From assembly GCA_019240635.1 (NCBI GenBank), contig JAFAYA010000005.1:1-64000 (forward strand): a stretch of DNA of 64,000 nucleotides, in the 5' to 3' direction. The stretch is from Acidisphaera sp. (GTDB lineage: Bacteria > Pseudomonadota > Alphaproteobacteria > Acetobacterales > Acetobacteraceae). Below, piece after piece: positions 17,319 to 26,185 of this stretch (the stretch's first letter is position 1; every line of letters begins with the position of its first letter). The notes below the pieces were generated by a model that saw only the letters and a list, made by a program, of their open reading frames with translations, was not told the origin of the DNA and did not search any database. Position numbers and translations under genes: made by a program.

Positions 17319-18359
17319 TCATTCAGGCGGGCCGATCATCTGGCGCAGCCTGCGCAGTGGCCGCGTCAACCGCCAGGAACGCGAGGCCCGAAGGGCGGCG
17401 ATCGTGCCCTCGAGAGCCTGGACGCGTTCCTTCAGCGCCGCGATGTCGCGCTGGAGCAACGTGTTCTGTTGCTCGAGCACGCTGATGCTCTGCAGGTTCG
17501 GGTCCGCGGCGCAGATGGCCGCCGCCTCCGCCTCGCGCGACCGGCGCGCCCGGGCGGCGAAATCGGCCCGCGCCGCCGCCTTCTCGGCCGGCGTGGCGCC
17601 GGCATACCGTTCGAGCACCAGGGTCATCTCGTTGGTGTTGATCTCCGCCTCCCAGAAAGCGAGGCAGCGGAACGGCAGCAAGCCCAGTTCCGCCAGGTCG
17701 GCCAGCAACGCCAACAAGGAGGCGGCGGTGAACACCCAGCAATGGACATCGATGTACGTCCCCTCCCGCACCGCCTCCTTGCTTTTCCGCAAGGCGAAAG
17801 CGAGATCGCCGTACCGGCGCAGCGCACCGGGATCGGGCAGCCGCTGCCAGGCGGTGAGGAAGTCCAGATCGACGATATTGGCAGCATAATCGAAGATCTG
17901 CGCCGGCATCGGCCGCCGGTTCCGGCGCAGCCAGGCGTCGATCAGTTCGTTCAGCCGGGTCGGCTGGCGCAGATAGTCGAAGGTGTAGCGCCGGTCGGGG
18001 ATGGCGAGGATCAGGCGTCCGCCCGGCCGCAGGATTTCGGCGATCTCCTGCATCCAGCCGATCATGTCCGGCACGTGCTCGATGACCTGCGACGCGACGA
18101 CATAGTCGAACGGCGCCGCGCCCGCGAAGCAGTCGCGCAGCCGAAGCTCGCCCCAAACGGCATCGACCGGAACGATGCGGTCGACATCGATGTCCGGATC
18201 GGCCGCGTATTTCTCGCGCAGCGCCGCCGTGTCCAGGTGATCGACGTAGAGCACATCCGATTCGGTCTTGCTGACTACGGGCGCGGCGAGCGGCCCGATT
18301 TCGACTCCGCGACTACGCCTCAGGTCGAGGCCGGCGAAGAATTTCTCCCGCCGCGTCAC
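17319..18359 (-). CDS. SAM-dependent methyltransferase with C-terminal coiled coil
   Basis: GTG start 18357-18359: (M)TRREKFFAGLDLRRSRGVEIGPLAAPVVSKTESDVLYVDHLDTAALREKYAADPDIDVDRIVPVD...FDYVVASQVIEHVPDMIGWMQEIAEILRPGGRLILAIPDRRYTFDYLR; C-terminal LQRDIAALKERVQALEGTIAALRASRSWRLTRPLRRLR. Confidence 0.85.
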   Translation of the reverse strand: MTRREKFFAGLDLRRSRGVEIGPLAAPVVSKTESDVLYVDHLDTAALREKYAADPDIDVDRIVPVDAVWGELRLRDCFAGAAPFDYVVASQVIEHVPDMIGWMQEIAEILRPGGRLILAIPDRRYTFDYLRQPTRLNELIDAWLRRNRRPMPAQIFDYAANIVDLDFLTAWQRLPDPGALRRYGDLAFALRKSKEAVREGTYIDVHCWVFTAASLLALLADLAELGLLPFRCLAFWEAEINTNEMTLVLERYAGATPAEKAAARADFAARARRSREAEAAAICAADPNLQSISVLEQQNTLLQRDIAALKERVQALEGTIAALRASRSWRLTRPLRRLRQMIGPPE

Positions 18360-18366
18360 GCATCGC

Positions 18367-19440
18367 CTACCGGTTGGCGCCGGCGATTGCCTCGCACACC
18401 GCGCGCGTGACCTCGGCGGTGCTGGCGCGGCCGCCGAGATCGGGGGTGACGATCCCCGCCGCACAGACCTGCTCCACCGCCGCCATCAGCCGGCGCGCGG
18501 CGTCGCCCTCGCCGAGATGCTCGAGCATCATCGCCGCCGTCCAGAAGCTGGCGACGGGGTTGGCGATGCCCTTGCCCGTGATGTCGAAGGCCGAGCCGTG
18601 GATCGGCTCGAACATCGAGGGGAAGCGCCGCTCGGGATCGACATTGCCGGTCGGCGCGATGCCGAGCGAGCCGGCCAGCGCCGCCGCAAGGTCCGACAGG
18701 ATGTCGGCGTGCAGGTTGGTCGCCACCACCGTGTCGATGCTGGCGGGGCGGCGCACCATGCGCGTGGTCATCGCGTCCACCAGCTCGCGGTCCCAGGTCA
18801 CGGCGGGGAATTCGCGCGCCACCTCGGCGGCGATTTCGTCCCACATCACCATGCCGTGCCGCTGCGCATTGGACTTGGTCACAACGGTGAGGTGCCGTCG
18901 CGGCCGCGCCTGCGCCTGGCCGAAAGCGAAGCGCATGATGCGCGTCACCCCGGCACGGGTGAAGATCGCGACCTCGGTCGCCACCTCCTCGGGGTGGCCG
19001 CGATGCGCCCGCCCGCCATGGCCGGCGTACTCGCCCTCGGAGTTCTCGCGGATGATCAGCCAGTCGAGGTCGCCCGCCGCGATGCCGCGCAACGGGCTGG
19101 TGACGCCGGGCAGGATGCGGGTGGGGCGCACATTCGCGTACTGGTCGAATCCCTGGCAGATCGGCAGCCGCAGTCCCCACAGCGTCACGTGGTCCGGCAC
19201 GTCCGGCGCGCCAACCGCGCCGAAATAGATCGCATCCACCCCGCGGAGCCGCTCGAGCCCGTCCGCCGGCATCAGCGCACCATGCCGGCGGTAGTGCGCC
19301 GAGCCCCAGTCGTAGGGCTCGATCTCCAGCCGGAAGTCGCCGCAGCGTGCGGCGAGCGCGTCCAGCACTTCGAGCCCGGCGCTGATCACCTCGGGCCCGA
19401 TGCCGTCAGCCGGTATGGCGGCAATCCGATAGCTGCGCAT
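18367..19440 (-). CDS. Isocitrate/isopropylmalate dehydrogenase family, tartrate dehydrogenase-like
   Basis: MRSYRIAAIPADGIGPEVISAGLEVLDAL...WLIIRENSEGEYAGHGGRAHRG...NLHADILSDLAAALAGSLGIAPTGNVDPERRFPSMFEPIHGSAFDITGKGIANP. Confidence 0.9.
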   Translation of the reverse strand: MRSYRIAAIPADGIGPEVISAGLEVLDALAARCGDFRLEIEPYDWGSAHYRRHGALMPADGLERLRGVDAIYFGAVGAPDVPDHVTLWGLRLPICQGFDQYANVRPTRILPGVTSPLRGIAAGDLDWLIIRENSEGEYAGHGGRAHRGHPEEVATEVAIFTRAGVTRIMRFAFGQAQARPRRHLTVVTKSNAQRHGMVMWDEIAAEVAREFPAVTWDRELVDAMTTRMVRRPASIDTVVATNLHADILSDLAAALAGSLGIAPTGNVDPERRFPSMFEPIHGSAFDITGKGIANPVASFWTAAMMLEHLGEGDAARRLMAAVEQVCAAGIVTPDLGGRASTAEVTRAVCEAIAGANR

Positions 19441-19620
19441 GCGATGGCCCGTCCTGGACGCGTTCCGGAGACTGCGCGACCACCCCGCCCGCGTCCAGCC
19501 GCGCCGCCGCCGTCACGAGCCCGCGAGCGTCGCCCCGGTCATGCTGCAAGTGCGAAGAAAGCGCGCTATATTGGCCTCGGAGGCCGCGTCCAGCATCTCG
19601 CACGTGCGAAGGAGCTGACG

Positions 19621-19851
19621 ATGCTGCCAGCCATTCCCGAACTTCCACTGCGCGGCATGGCGCTTGCCGCCCGCTCGTTCCGCGAGCGTCGGTCCGTCAC
19701 GGTGTCCGCCTTTGGCCGACACTTGCCGCTGCGCGTTTGCAGCGGCGCGAGCCGCCTCATCGCCCGGTTCACCCAGACGCTCGGCGCGCCTTGGCTGCCG
19801 CTCTGCCCCGATCTGGCGCAAGAGATCGAGCGCGGACTGGGTCGCCGCTAG
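19621..19851 (+). CDS. Small hypothetical basic protein (76 aa)
   Basis: ATG at 19621: MLPAIPELPLRGMALAARSFRERRSVTVSAFGRHLPLRVCSGASRLIARFTQTLGAPWLPLCPDLAQEIERGLGRR; fills the gap between neighbouring genes; no family recognised. Confidence 0.4.
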   Translation: MLPAIPELPLRGMALAARSFRERRSVTVSAFGRHLPLRVCSGASRLIARFTQTLGAPWLPLCPDLAQEIERGLGRR

Positions 19852-19853
19852 CA

Positions 19854-19931
19854 GGCCAGGGGCTCCGCCCCTGGACCCCGCTGGGGCAATGCCCCAGGCC
19901 CCTTTTACTTCAGTGGGCAGAGCCCCTGGCC
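19854..19931. repeat. Nested inverted repeats / bidirectional terminator-like element
   Basis: GGCCAGGGGCT (19854-19864) with perfect inverted copy AGCCCCTGGCC (19921-19931); inner hairpins CCAGGGGC-tcc-GCCCCTGG and CTGGGGC-aat-GCCCCAG, the latter followed by TTTT; between convergent ORFs. Confidence 0.65.
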
Positions 19932-22045
19932 TTCACTTCCAGCCGCGGCGGCCCGGCCAGTACGGTGCCGACCGCCGCCGCGGTGATCCCCACCGCGCCC
20001 AGCGCGATCACGCAGGCTTCCGCCCTTTCCGCCGTGATCCCGGCCAGCAGCCCGCCCGAGGTCTGCGGGTCCGCCAGCAGCGCCGCCGCCACGTCCGGCA
20101 CGTCGGACGGCAGCAGGCGCCGGTTCTCGGGCGCCAAGGTGCTCGCTACGCCCCGCGCCGCAAGCTCCGCCGTGCCAGGCAGCAGCGGCACGGCCGAGAG
20201 CCACAGCCGCGCCGCCACCTGCGAGGCATCGAGCATCTCCAGCAGGTGCCCGCCGAGCCCGAACCCCGTGACATCCGTGCAGGCGCGTGCGCCGTGCGCG
20301 CGCAGCAGCCGGGCGGCGTCCGCATTGGTGCGGCGCATGGAGGCGATCGCCGCCTCCAGCCAGCGCGCCTTGACCAGGCCTTGCATGTGGCCGGCCAGCA
20401 CGATCCCGGTGCCGATCGGCTTGGTCAGGATCAGCACGTTGCCCGGACGGAGCCCCGCCTTGCGCCACTCCGTGCCCGGCGCGACGAGGCCGGTGACGGC
20501 AAAGCCCAGCGCCGCCTCCGCCGCCTCGGCGGAGTGCCCGCCCGCCAGCGTGCAGCCATCCGCCGCCAGCACACCGAGCGCCCCCTGCATCATCGCCGCC
20601 AGTTCCCGGCGCATCTTTTCGCGCGGCATCGCTGGCACCGCGGCGATCGCCAGCGCCGTCCAGGGCCGCGCTCCCATGGCGTGGAGGTCGGAGAGCGCGT
20701 GCGCCGCGGCGATCTCGCCGAACACGAAGGGGTCGTCGAGGAAGCCGCGGAAATGGTCGACACTCTGCACCACCGCCACGCCCGGTGGCGGCACGGCGAT
20801 CGCCGCGTCGTCGCGCGCCGCGAGCCCGACGATCTCCGGCCGCGGCGCCACCGCGAGCCCGCCGAGCACGCCGGCCAGCACGTCCGCGCCCACCTTGGCG
20901 CCGCACCCGCCGCAGCGCATCGGTGGCGCGCCGGGCGCCGGCCGCATCGGCCGCAGCCGGGCGTAGCGCTCCATCCAGCGCGCGTCGATCGCGCGCTTCC
21001 ACCGCATCACCGCGCGTCCCGAAAAACTCCAGCCGCCGCGCCAGGCCAATCCGCGCCCGTCGCCGAGGCCGAGGATGGCGAGTGCCCGGGCCTGCGGATG
21101 CCAGGGCCGCAGGCTCTGCCCGGCGGCGGCGCGGCGCAGATTGGCGGCGAGCGGCGCCCCCGCGCGCACCGCCCACACCCCGGCCTTCGGCCGCGCCGCG
21201 CCCCCGACCGCCGCGCAATCGCCGGCGGCGAAGACGAAGCGGTGGCTGACGCTGCGCAGCGTCGCGTCCACCCGCACGCAGCCCTGCGCGTCGCAGGCCA
21301 GGCCGGCGCGCGCCAGGAACCCCGGCGCCCGCACCCCCGTCGCCCACAGCGCCGCTTGCACCGCGATGGCGCGTCCATCCGCCAGGCGGAGCGTGCCGTC
21401 GGCGCAGTCCGCCGCCGCCCCGCGCACCACGATCACGCCCGCCGCCGCCAACGCGTCTCGTGCGACCGCACGGGCGCGCGCCGGCGCCTCCGGCAGTGGT
21501 GCCGGCTGCGGCAACACCAGCACGATCCGCGCGCGTCTGCCGAAGCGGCGCGCCAGCGCCAGCGCCAGTTCCGTCCCGCCCGCCCCGCCACCGATCACGG
21601 CCACCGGGTCCCCGCCCTGCAATCCCGCCTCGAGCGCCCGCAGCCGGGCCAGGAAGCGGCCGATCGGCTTGACCGGCATCCCCCCGCCCGGTGTCGCCGG
21701 CTCGCCGCCAACATCGAGCGAGAGCAGGTCGAACCCGACCTCCGGCCGCCCGGCCATCTGCACCGTGCGCACCGCGAGGTCGAGCGACACCGCCTCCGCC
21801 AGCAACAGCCGCGCGCCCGAGGCGGCGGCGAGCGGCGCGAGATCGACATGCGCCGCGTCAAAATCGTGCTCGCCGCGGATCAGCCCGGGCAACATGCCGG
21901 AATACGGCGTGTGCGCCTCCCGGGCGATCAGCGTCGTGCGCACCCCAGGCATCGGTCGCATCGCCAGCCGGCGCAGCACTTCCACATGCGCGTGCCCGGC
22001 GCCGAGCAGGACGAGGTCGGTCTCGATCGGCGGGCCCGGCTGCAT
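19910..22045 (-). CDS. selD: Bifunctional FAD-dependent pyridine nucleotide oxidoreductase / selenide, water dikinase (SelD)
   Basis: N-terminal ETDLVLLGAGHAHVEVLRRLAMRPMPGVRTTLIAREAHTPYSGMLPGLI...AVIGGGAGGTELALALARRF; C-terminal SelD MRCGGCGAKVGADVLAGVLG...DDAAIAVPPPGVAVVQSVDHFRGFLDDPFVFGEIAAAHALSDLHAMGARP...TDVTGFGLGGHLLEML...DPQTSGGLL. Confidence 0.93.
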   Translation of the reverse strand: MQPGPPIETDLVLLGAGHAHVEVLRRLAMRPMPGVRTTLIAREAHTPYSGMLPGLIRGEHDFDAAHVDLAPLAAASGARLLLAEAVSLDLAVRTVQMAGRPEVGFDLLSLDVGGEPATPGGGMPVKPIGRFLARLRALEAGLQGGDPVAVIGGGAGGTELALALARRFGRRARIVLVLPQPAPLPEAPARARAVARDALAAAGVIVVRGAAADCADGTLRLADGRAIAVQAALWATGVRAPGFLARAGLACDAQGCVRVDATLRSVSHRFVFAAGDCAAVGGAARPKAGVWAVRAGAPLAANLRRAAAGQSLRPWHPQARALAILGLGDGRGLAWRGGWSFSGRAVMRWKRAIDARWMERYARLRPMRPAPGAPPMRCGGCGAKVGADVLAGVLGGLAVAPRPEIVGLAARDDAAIAVPPPGVAVVQSVDHFRGFLDDPFVFGEIAAAHALSDLHAMGARPWTALAIAAVPAMPREKMRRELAAMMQGALGVLAADGCTLAGGHSAEAAEAALGFAVTGLVAPGTEWRKAGLRPGNVLILTKPIGTGIVLAGHMQGLVKARWLEAAIASMRRTNADAARLLRAHGARACTDVTGFGLGGHLLEMLDASQVAARLWLSAVPLLPGTAELAARGVASTLAPENRRLLPSDVPDVAAALLADPQTSGGLLAGITAERAEACVIALGAVGITAAAVGTVLAGPPRLEVKARGSAH

Positions 22046-22112
22046 GCCGGGGCACCCTAGCCCGCCCGTTGTTCCCCTTGAAGGAAGCCGGGCCGAGCGG
22101 CGACACTGGCGC

Positions 22113-22826
22113 ATGACCTGGTCCATCCTGGTGCGCGACCCGGCGAGCGGTGCGCTCGGCGCCGCGGTCGCCACCCGGTTCTTCGCGGTCGGCGCGCTCT
22201 GCATCCATGTCGAGGGCGGCGTGGCGGCACTTGCCACCCAGGCGCTGGTCAATCCGATGTTCGCCGTCCAGGGCATGCCGATGCTGCGCGCCGGCAAGCC
22301 GCCCGAGCAGACCGTCGCCACCCTGCTCGCCGGCGATGCCGGCCGCGCCCACCGCCAGCTTCACGTTCTCGACGCAAGCGGCCGCATCGCCCAGCACACC
22401 GGGGCGGCCTGCATCGCCTGGTGCGGCATGCTGCGCGGCCAGGACGTGTCGGTCGCCGGCAACATGCTGGCCGGTGAGGCGGTGCTCGCCCGCACCGTCG
22501 AGGCCTACGCGGCCGCCGCCGGCAGCCTGGCCGAGCGCCTGCTCGCGGCGATGGAGGCTGGCGAGGCGGCCGGCGGCGACAAGCGCGGCCGGCAGTCCGC
22601 GGCGCTGAAGATCGCCAGCCGCGACCCCTATCCGGATCTCGACATCCGCGTGGACGACCACGCCGCCCCGCTCGCCGAACTGCGCCGGCTGCACGACGTC
22701 GCGCAGCAGCGCTTTGCGGTGTTCCGCCGCTTCATGCCGGGCGCGGACAGCCCCGCCGGCGTGTTCGACCGCGCGGTGATCGAGCGCGCCGTCGCCGAGC
22801 ACGGCAAACCTCCGGGAGGATCGTGA
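22113..22826 (+). CDS. DUF1028 domain (Ntn-hydrolase-like) protein
   Basis: MTWSILVRDPASGALGAAVATRFFAVGALCIHVEGGVAALATQALVNPMFAVQGMPMLRAGKPPEQTVATLLAGDAGRAHRQLHVLDASGRIAQHTGAACIAW. Confidence 0.85.
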   Translation: MTWSILVRDPASGALGAAVATRFFAVGALCIHVEGGVAALATQALVNPMFAVQGMPMLRAGKPPEQTVATLLAGDAGRAHRQLHVLDASGRIAQHTGAACIAWCGMLRGQDVSVAGNMLAGEAVLARTVEAYAAAAGSLAERLLAAMEAGEAAGGDKRGRQSAALKIASRDPYPDLDIRVDDHAAPLAELRRLHDVAQQRFAVFRRFMPGADSPAGVFDRAVIERAVAEHGKPPGGS

Positions 22827-24340
22827 TGCGCCGCCTGCTGACCGCCGCCGCCTTCTGCCTGCTCGCCGGTTCCGCCGCCGCCCAGGGGACGCCATCGGGC
22901 ACCCTGCACATCGCGCTGCGCGAGGATGCCGACATGCTCGACCCGACGCTCGCGCGCACCTATGTCGGCCGCATCGTCTTCGCCGGGCTGTGCGACAAGC
23001 TGTTCGACATCGACCAGAAGCTGGCCATCGTGCCGCAGCTCGCGGCCGGCTACGAGTGGAGCGATCCGAAGACGCTGGTAGTCCATCTGCGTCCGAACGT
23101 GCAGTTCCAAGACGGCGAGGCGATGGACGCAACGGCGGTGAAGTACAGCATCGACCGGCATATGACGATGCAAGGCAGCTTCCGCCGGCCGGAGATCAGT
23201 ACGCTCGACCACGTCGAGATCGTCGATCCCCTGACTGTCCGGCTGGTGCTGAAGTCGCCGTCCTCGCCCTTCCTGTCCCAGCTCACCGACCGCGCCGGCA
23301 TGATCGTCGCCCCCAAGGCCGCTGAGACCGCGGGAAAGGATTTTGCGCTGCACCCGGTCTGCGCCGGACCCTTCAAGTTCGTCGAGCGCGTGCCGCAGGA
23401 CCGCATCGTGCTCGAGCGTTTTCCGGAATACTGGGACGCCGAAAACATCCATTTCGACCGCGTGATCTATCAGCCGATGGCTGACACCTCTGTCCGGCTC
23501 GCCAATTTGCAGGCTGGCAGCGTCGATCTCGTCGAGCAGATCGTGCCGAGCGATGTGGCAGCGGTGAAGCGCGATTCCCGTCTGAAGCTCGCGATCTCGA
23601 ATGCGCTCGGCTACTACGGCATCACCAACAATGTCGGAAACGGCGCGCGTGCCGAGACGCCGTTCGGCCGGGACAAGCGGGTGCGCCAGGCGTTCGAGCT
23701 GGCGATCGACCGGACGGCGCTGGTGCAGGTTGTCTACAACGGCATGTTCCTGCCGACACGCCAGGCGGTGCCGCCGGATTCGCCGTTCTATGTGCCGCAG
23801 GACCAGCCGCCGCCGCGCGACGTCGCCCGCGCGAAAGCCCTGCTGCAGCAAGCGGGCGCGACGCTGCCGGTTGCCGTCGATCTGCTGACGCCGAACAGCC
23901 CGGATGTCCGTCAGGCCGCGGAGGTCATCCAGTCGATGGCGGCCGAGGCGGGCTTTGACGTGCACATCAACACGATGGAGTTCGCCTCCTCGCTCGACAC
24001 CGCGCAGAACGGCAATTTTCAGGCCTACCTGCTCGCCTGGTCCGGCCGGGCAGACGCCGACGGCAACCTCTACAGTTTCCTCTATACCGGCCAGGCGCAG
24101 AACTACAGCCACTACTCCGACAAGACCGTCGATGCGCTGCTCGACCAGTCGCGCGCGGTCGCCGATGTCGGCCAGCGACGCGACCTCTACGCGAAGATGG
24201 ACGCGCAGGCCGATCAGGACCTGCCGATCATCTATCTGTGGACGCCAAAGAACATCGTCGGCATGACGGCGAAACTGCAGGGCTTCCGGCCGGTGCCGGA
24301 CGGCATGATCCGGCTGCAGGGGCTGGCGATGGCGAAGTAG
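22823..24340 (+). CDS. ABC transporter substrate-binding protein, family 5 (dipeptide/oligopeptide type)
   Basis: MRRLLTAAAFCLLAGSAAAQGTPSGTLHIALREDADMLDPTLARTYVGRIVFAGLCDKLFDID...; signal peptide; overlaps DUF1028 stop. Confidence 0.92.
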   Translation: MMRRLLTAAAFCLLAGSAAAQGTPSGTLHIALREDADMLDPTLARTYVGRIVFAGLCDKLFDIDQKLAIVPQLAAGYEWSDPKTLVVHLRPNVQFQDGEAMDATAVKYSIDRHMTMQGSFRRPEISTLDHVEIVDPLTVRLVLKSPSSPFLSQLTDRAGMIVAPKAAETAGKDFALHPVCAGPFKFVERVPQDRIVLERFPEYWDAENIHFDRVIYQPMADTSVRLANLQAGSVDLVEQIVPSDVAAVKRDSRLKLAISNALGYYGITNNVGNGARAETPFGRDKRVRQAFELAIDRTALVQVVYNGMFLPTRQAVPPDSPFYVPQDQPPPRDVARAKALLQQAGATLPVAVDLLTPNSPDVRQAAEVIQSMAAEAGFDVHINTMEFASSLDTAQNGNFQAYLLAWSGRADADGNLYSFLYTGQAQNYSHYSDKTVDALLDQSRAVADVGQRRDLYAKMDAQADQDLPIIYLWTPKNIVGMTAKLQGFRPVPDGMIRLQGLAMAK

Positions 24341-24356
24341 GGGGTGAGATAGCGCC

Positions 24357-25301
24357 GTGCGCGGATCGCTCGGCGGGCGCGTCGCCCAGATCGTGCCGAC
24401 CCTGCTGCTGGTCACCGTGCTGGTATTCCTGCTGCAGCACCTGATGCCCGGTGATCCCGCGAGCATCATGGCCGGCGAGGAGCAGGACCCGCAGCTGATC
24501 GCGCAAATCCGCGCCGAGCTCTGGCTCGACCGGCCGCTGCCGGTGCAGTACCTGCACTGGCTCGGCAACGTGCTGCGCGGCAATCTCGGCTATTCCTGGC
24601 GCATGCGCGAGCCGATCGCGCATCTGGTGGCGGAAAAGCTGCCGGTAACGTTGCAGCTCTCGGCGATGGCGTTCTGCATCGCCGTCGCGATCGGCGTGCC
24701 CACCGGCGTGATCGCCGCGGTGCGGCGCAACTCGGCCTGGGACTATCTGGCGACCGGTGTCGGCCTCGCGGGCCTCTCGACGCCGAATTTCTGGCTGGGG
24801 ATCATGCTGATCCTGCTGGTCTCGGTCGATCTCGGCTGGCTGCCGCCGTCGGGCTACGTGCCGCTGTCCGAGGACTGGCGACAGTCGCTGGCGACCACGA
24901 TCATGCCGGCGTTCGTGCTCGGCAACGCGATCGCGGCGGTGCTGATGCGCCACACCCGCAGCGCCATGCTGACCTCGCTCGACCAGGATTTTGTGCGCAC
25001 GGCGCGCGCCAAGGGCTTGAGCGAGGGACGGGTGATCCTGCGTCACGCGCTGCGCGCCGCGCTGGTGCCGGTGGTTACGCTGGGCGCGCTGGAACTCGGC
25101 ACGTTGCTCTCGGGTGCCGTGCTGACCGAGCAGGTGTTCAGCATTCCCGGCTTCGGCAAGCTGATCGTGGACGCCGTGTTCAACCGCGACTATCCGGTGG
25201 TGCAGGGCGTCGTGCTGGTCACCGCGACGCTCTACGTCTGCCTGAACCTGGCGGCCGACGTGCTCTACGTGCTGATCAATCCGCGGCTGCGCGGCGCGTG
25301 A
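24357..25301 (+). CDS. ABC transporter permease (DppB-like)
   Basis: GTG start; RGSLGGRVAQIVPTLLLVTVLVFLLQHLMPGDPASIMAGEEQDPQLIAQIRAELWLDRPLPVQYLHWLGNVLRGNLGYSW. Confidence 0.93.
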   Translation: MRGSLGGRVAQIVPTLLLVTVLVFLLQHLMPGDPASIMAGEEQDPQLIAQIRAELWLDRPLPVQYLHWLGNVLRGNLGYSWRMREPIAHLVAEKLPVTLQLSAMAFCIAVAIGVPTGVIAAVRRNSAWDYLATGVGLAGLSTPNFWLGIMLILLVSVDLGWLPPSGYVPLSEDWRQSLATTIMPAFVLGNAIAAVLMRHTRSAMLTSLDQDFVRTARAKGLSEGRVILRHALRAALVPVVTLGALELGTLLSGAVLTEQVFSIPGFGKLIVDAVFNRDYPVVQGVVLVTATLYVCLNLAADVLYVLINPRLRGA

Positions 25302-26185
25302 GCACGGCCCTTGCCGCGCCGACGCTCGCGCGCGCGCGCCGGAGCCCGGCGCAGGTGGCGCGGCGGCGTTTCCTGCAGCGCCCGTCGGCGGTCGGCGGCC
25401 TCGTCGTGGTGGTCGGCTTCGTCGCCGTCGCGGCACTCGCGCCGCTGGTCGCGCCCGACGATCCCTCGGCCACCAGCTGGTCGCTGATCCGCAAGGCGCC
25501 CTCGCTGCTGCACTGGATGGGCACCGACGAGAACGGCCGCGACGTGCTCTCCCGCGTCATCTGGGGCGCCCGCGCCAGCCTGCTCGCCGGCGTCGTTTCG
25601 GTGCTGATCGCCGGCGGCGTGGGCGTGCCGGCGGGCGTGCTGGCCGGGTTCGCCGGCGGGCGGACCGACGCCGTGCTCAGCCGCGTGGTCGACGCGATGC
25701 TGGCCTGCCCATTCCTGATCCTGGCGATCGCGCTGGCCGCCTTCCTCGGCCCGAGCCTGCAGAACGCGATGATCGCGATCGGCGTCACCGCCGCGCCGAT
25801 CTTCATGCGCGTCGCGCGGGCCGCCACGCTGGATGTCGCCGCCAGCGACTACGTGGAAGCGGCGCGGGCGGTGGGCAACCCGTCCTGGCGGGTGGCGCTG
25901 CGTCATGTCGTGCCGAACATCGCCCCGCCGGTGCTGGTGCACGCGACGCTGGCCATCGCGATGGCGATCATCGCCGAGGCGAGCCTGTCCTTCCTCGGCC
26001 TCGGCCAGCAGCCGCCGGCGCCGTCCTGGGGCTCGATGCTGAACGCGGCACAGCGCTTCCTGACCCAGGCGCCATGGCTCGCGGTGTTCCCAGGCGCCGC
26101 GATCTTCCTCGCCGTGCTCGCCTTCAACCTCGTGGGAGACGGGCTGCGCGACGCTCTCGACCCGCGCGACGGCGGACGATCCTAG
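25298..26185 (+). CDS. ABC transporter permease (DppC-like)
   Basis: WMGTDENGRDVLSRVIWGARASLLAGVVSV...EAARAVGNPSWRVALRHVVPNIAPPVLVHATLAIAMAIIAEASLSFLGLG...; terminal TAG lies in the CTAG of a flanking repeat. Confidence 0.93.
   Translation: MSTALAAPTLARARRSPAQVARRRFLQRPSAVGGLVVVVGFVAVAALAPLVAPDDPSATSWSLIRKAPSLLHWMGTDENGRDVLSRVIWGARASLLAGVVSVLIAGGVGVPAGVLAGFAGGRTDAVLSRVVDAMLACPFLILAIALAAFLGPSLQNAMIAIGVTAAPIFMRVARAATLDVAASDYVEAARAVGNPSWRVALRHVVPNIAPPVLVHATLAIAMAIIAEASLSFLGLGQQPPAPSWGSMLNAAQRFLTQAPWLAVFPGAAIFLAVLAFNLVGDGLRDALDPRDGGRS

Noticed and set aside
17281-17319. Search for a terminator or small RNA after livF
   Set aside because: No convincing stem-loop or U tract seen by eye.
19664-22060. 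798 aa plus-strand ORF antisense to selD
   Set aside because: Shadow ORF over a well-conserved selD fusion; low-complexity Arg/Pro/Ala content.
22628-24583. 651 aa minus-strand ORF
   Set aside because: Antisense to the peptide-binding protein gene; spurious.
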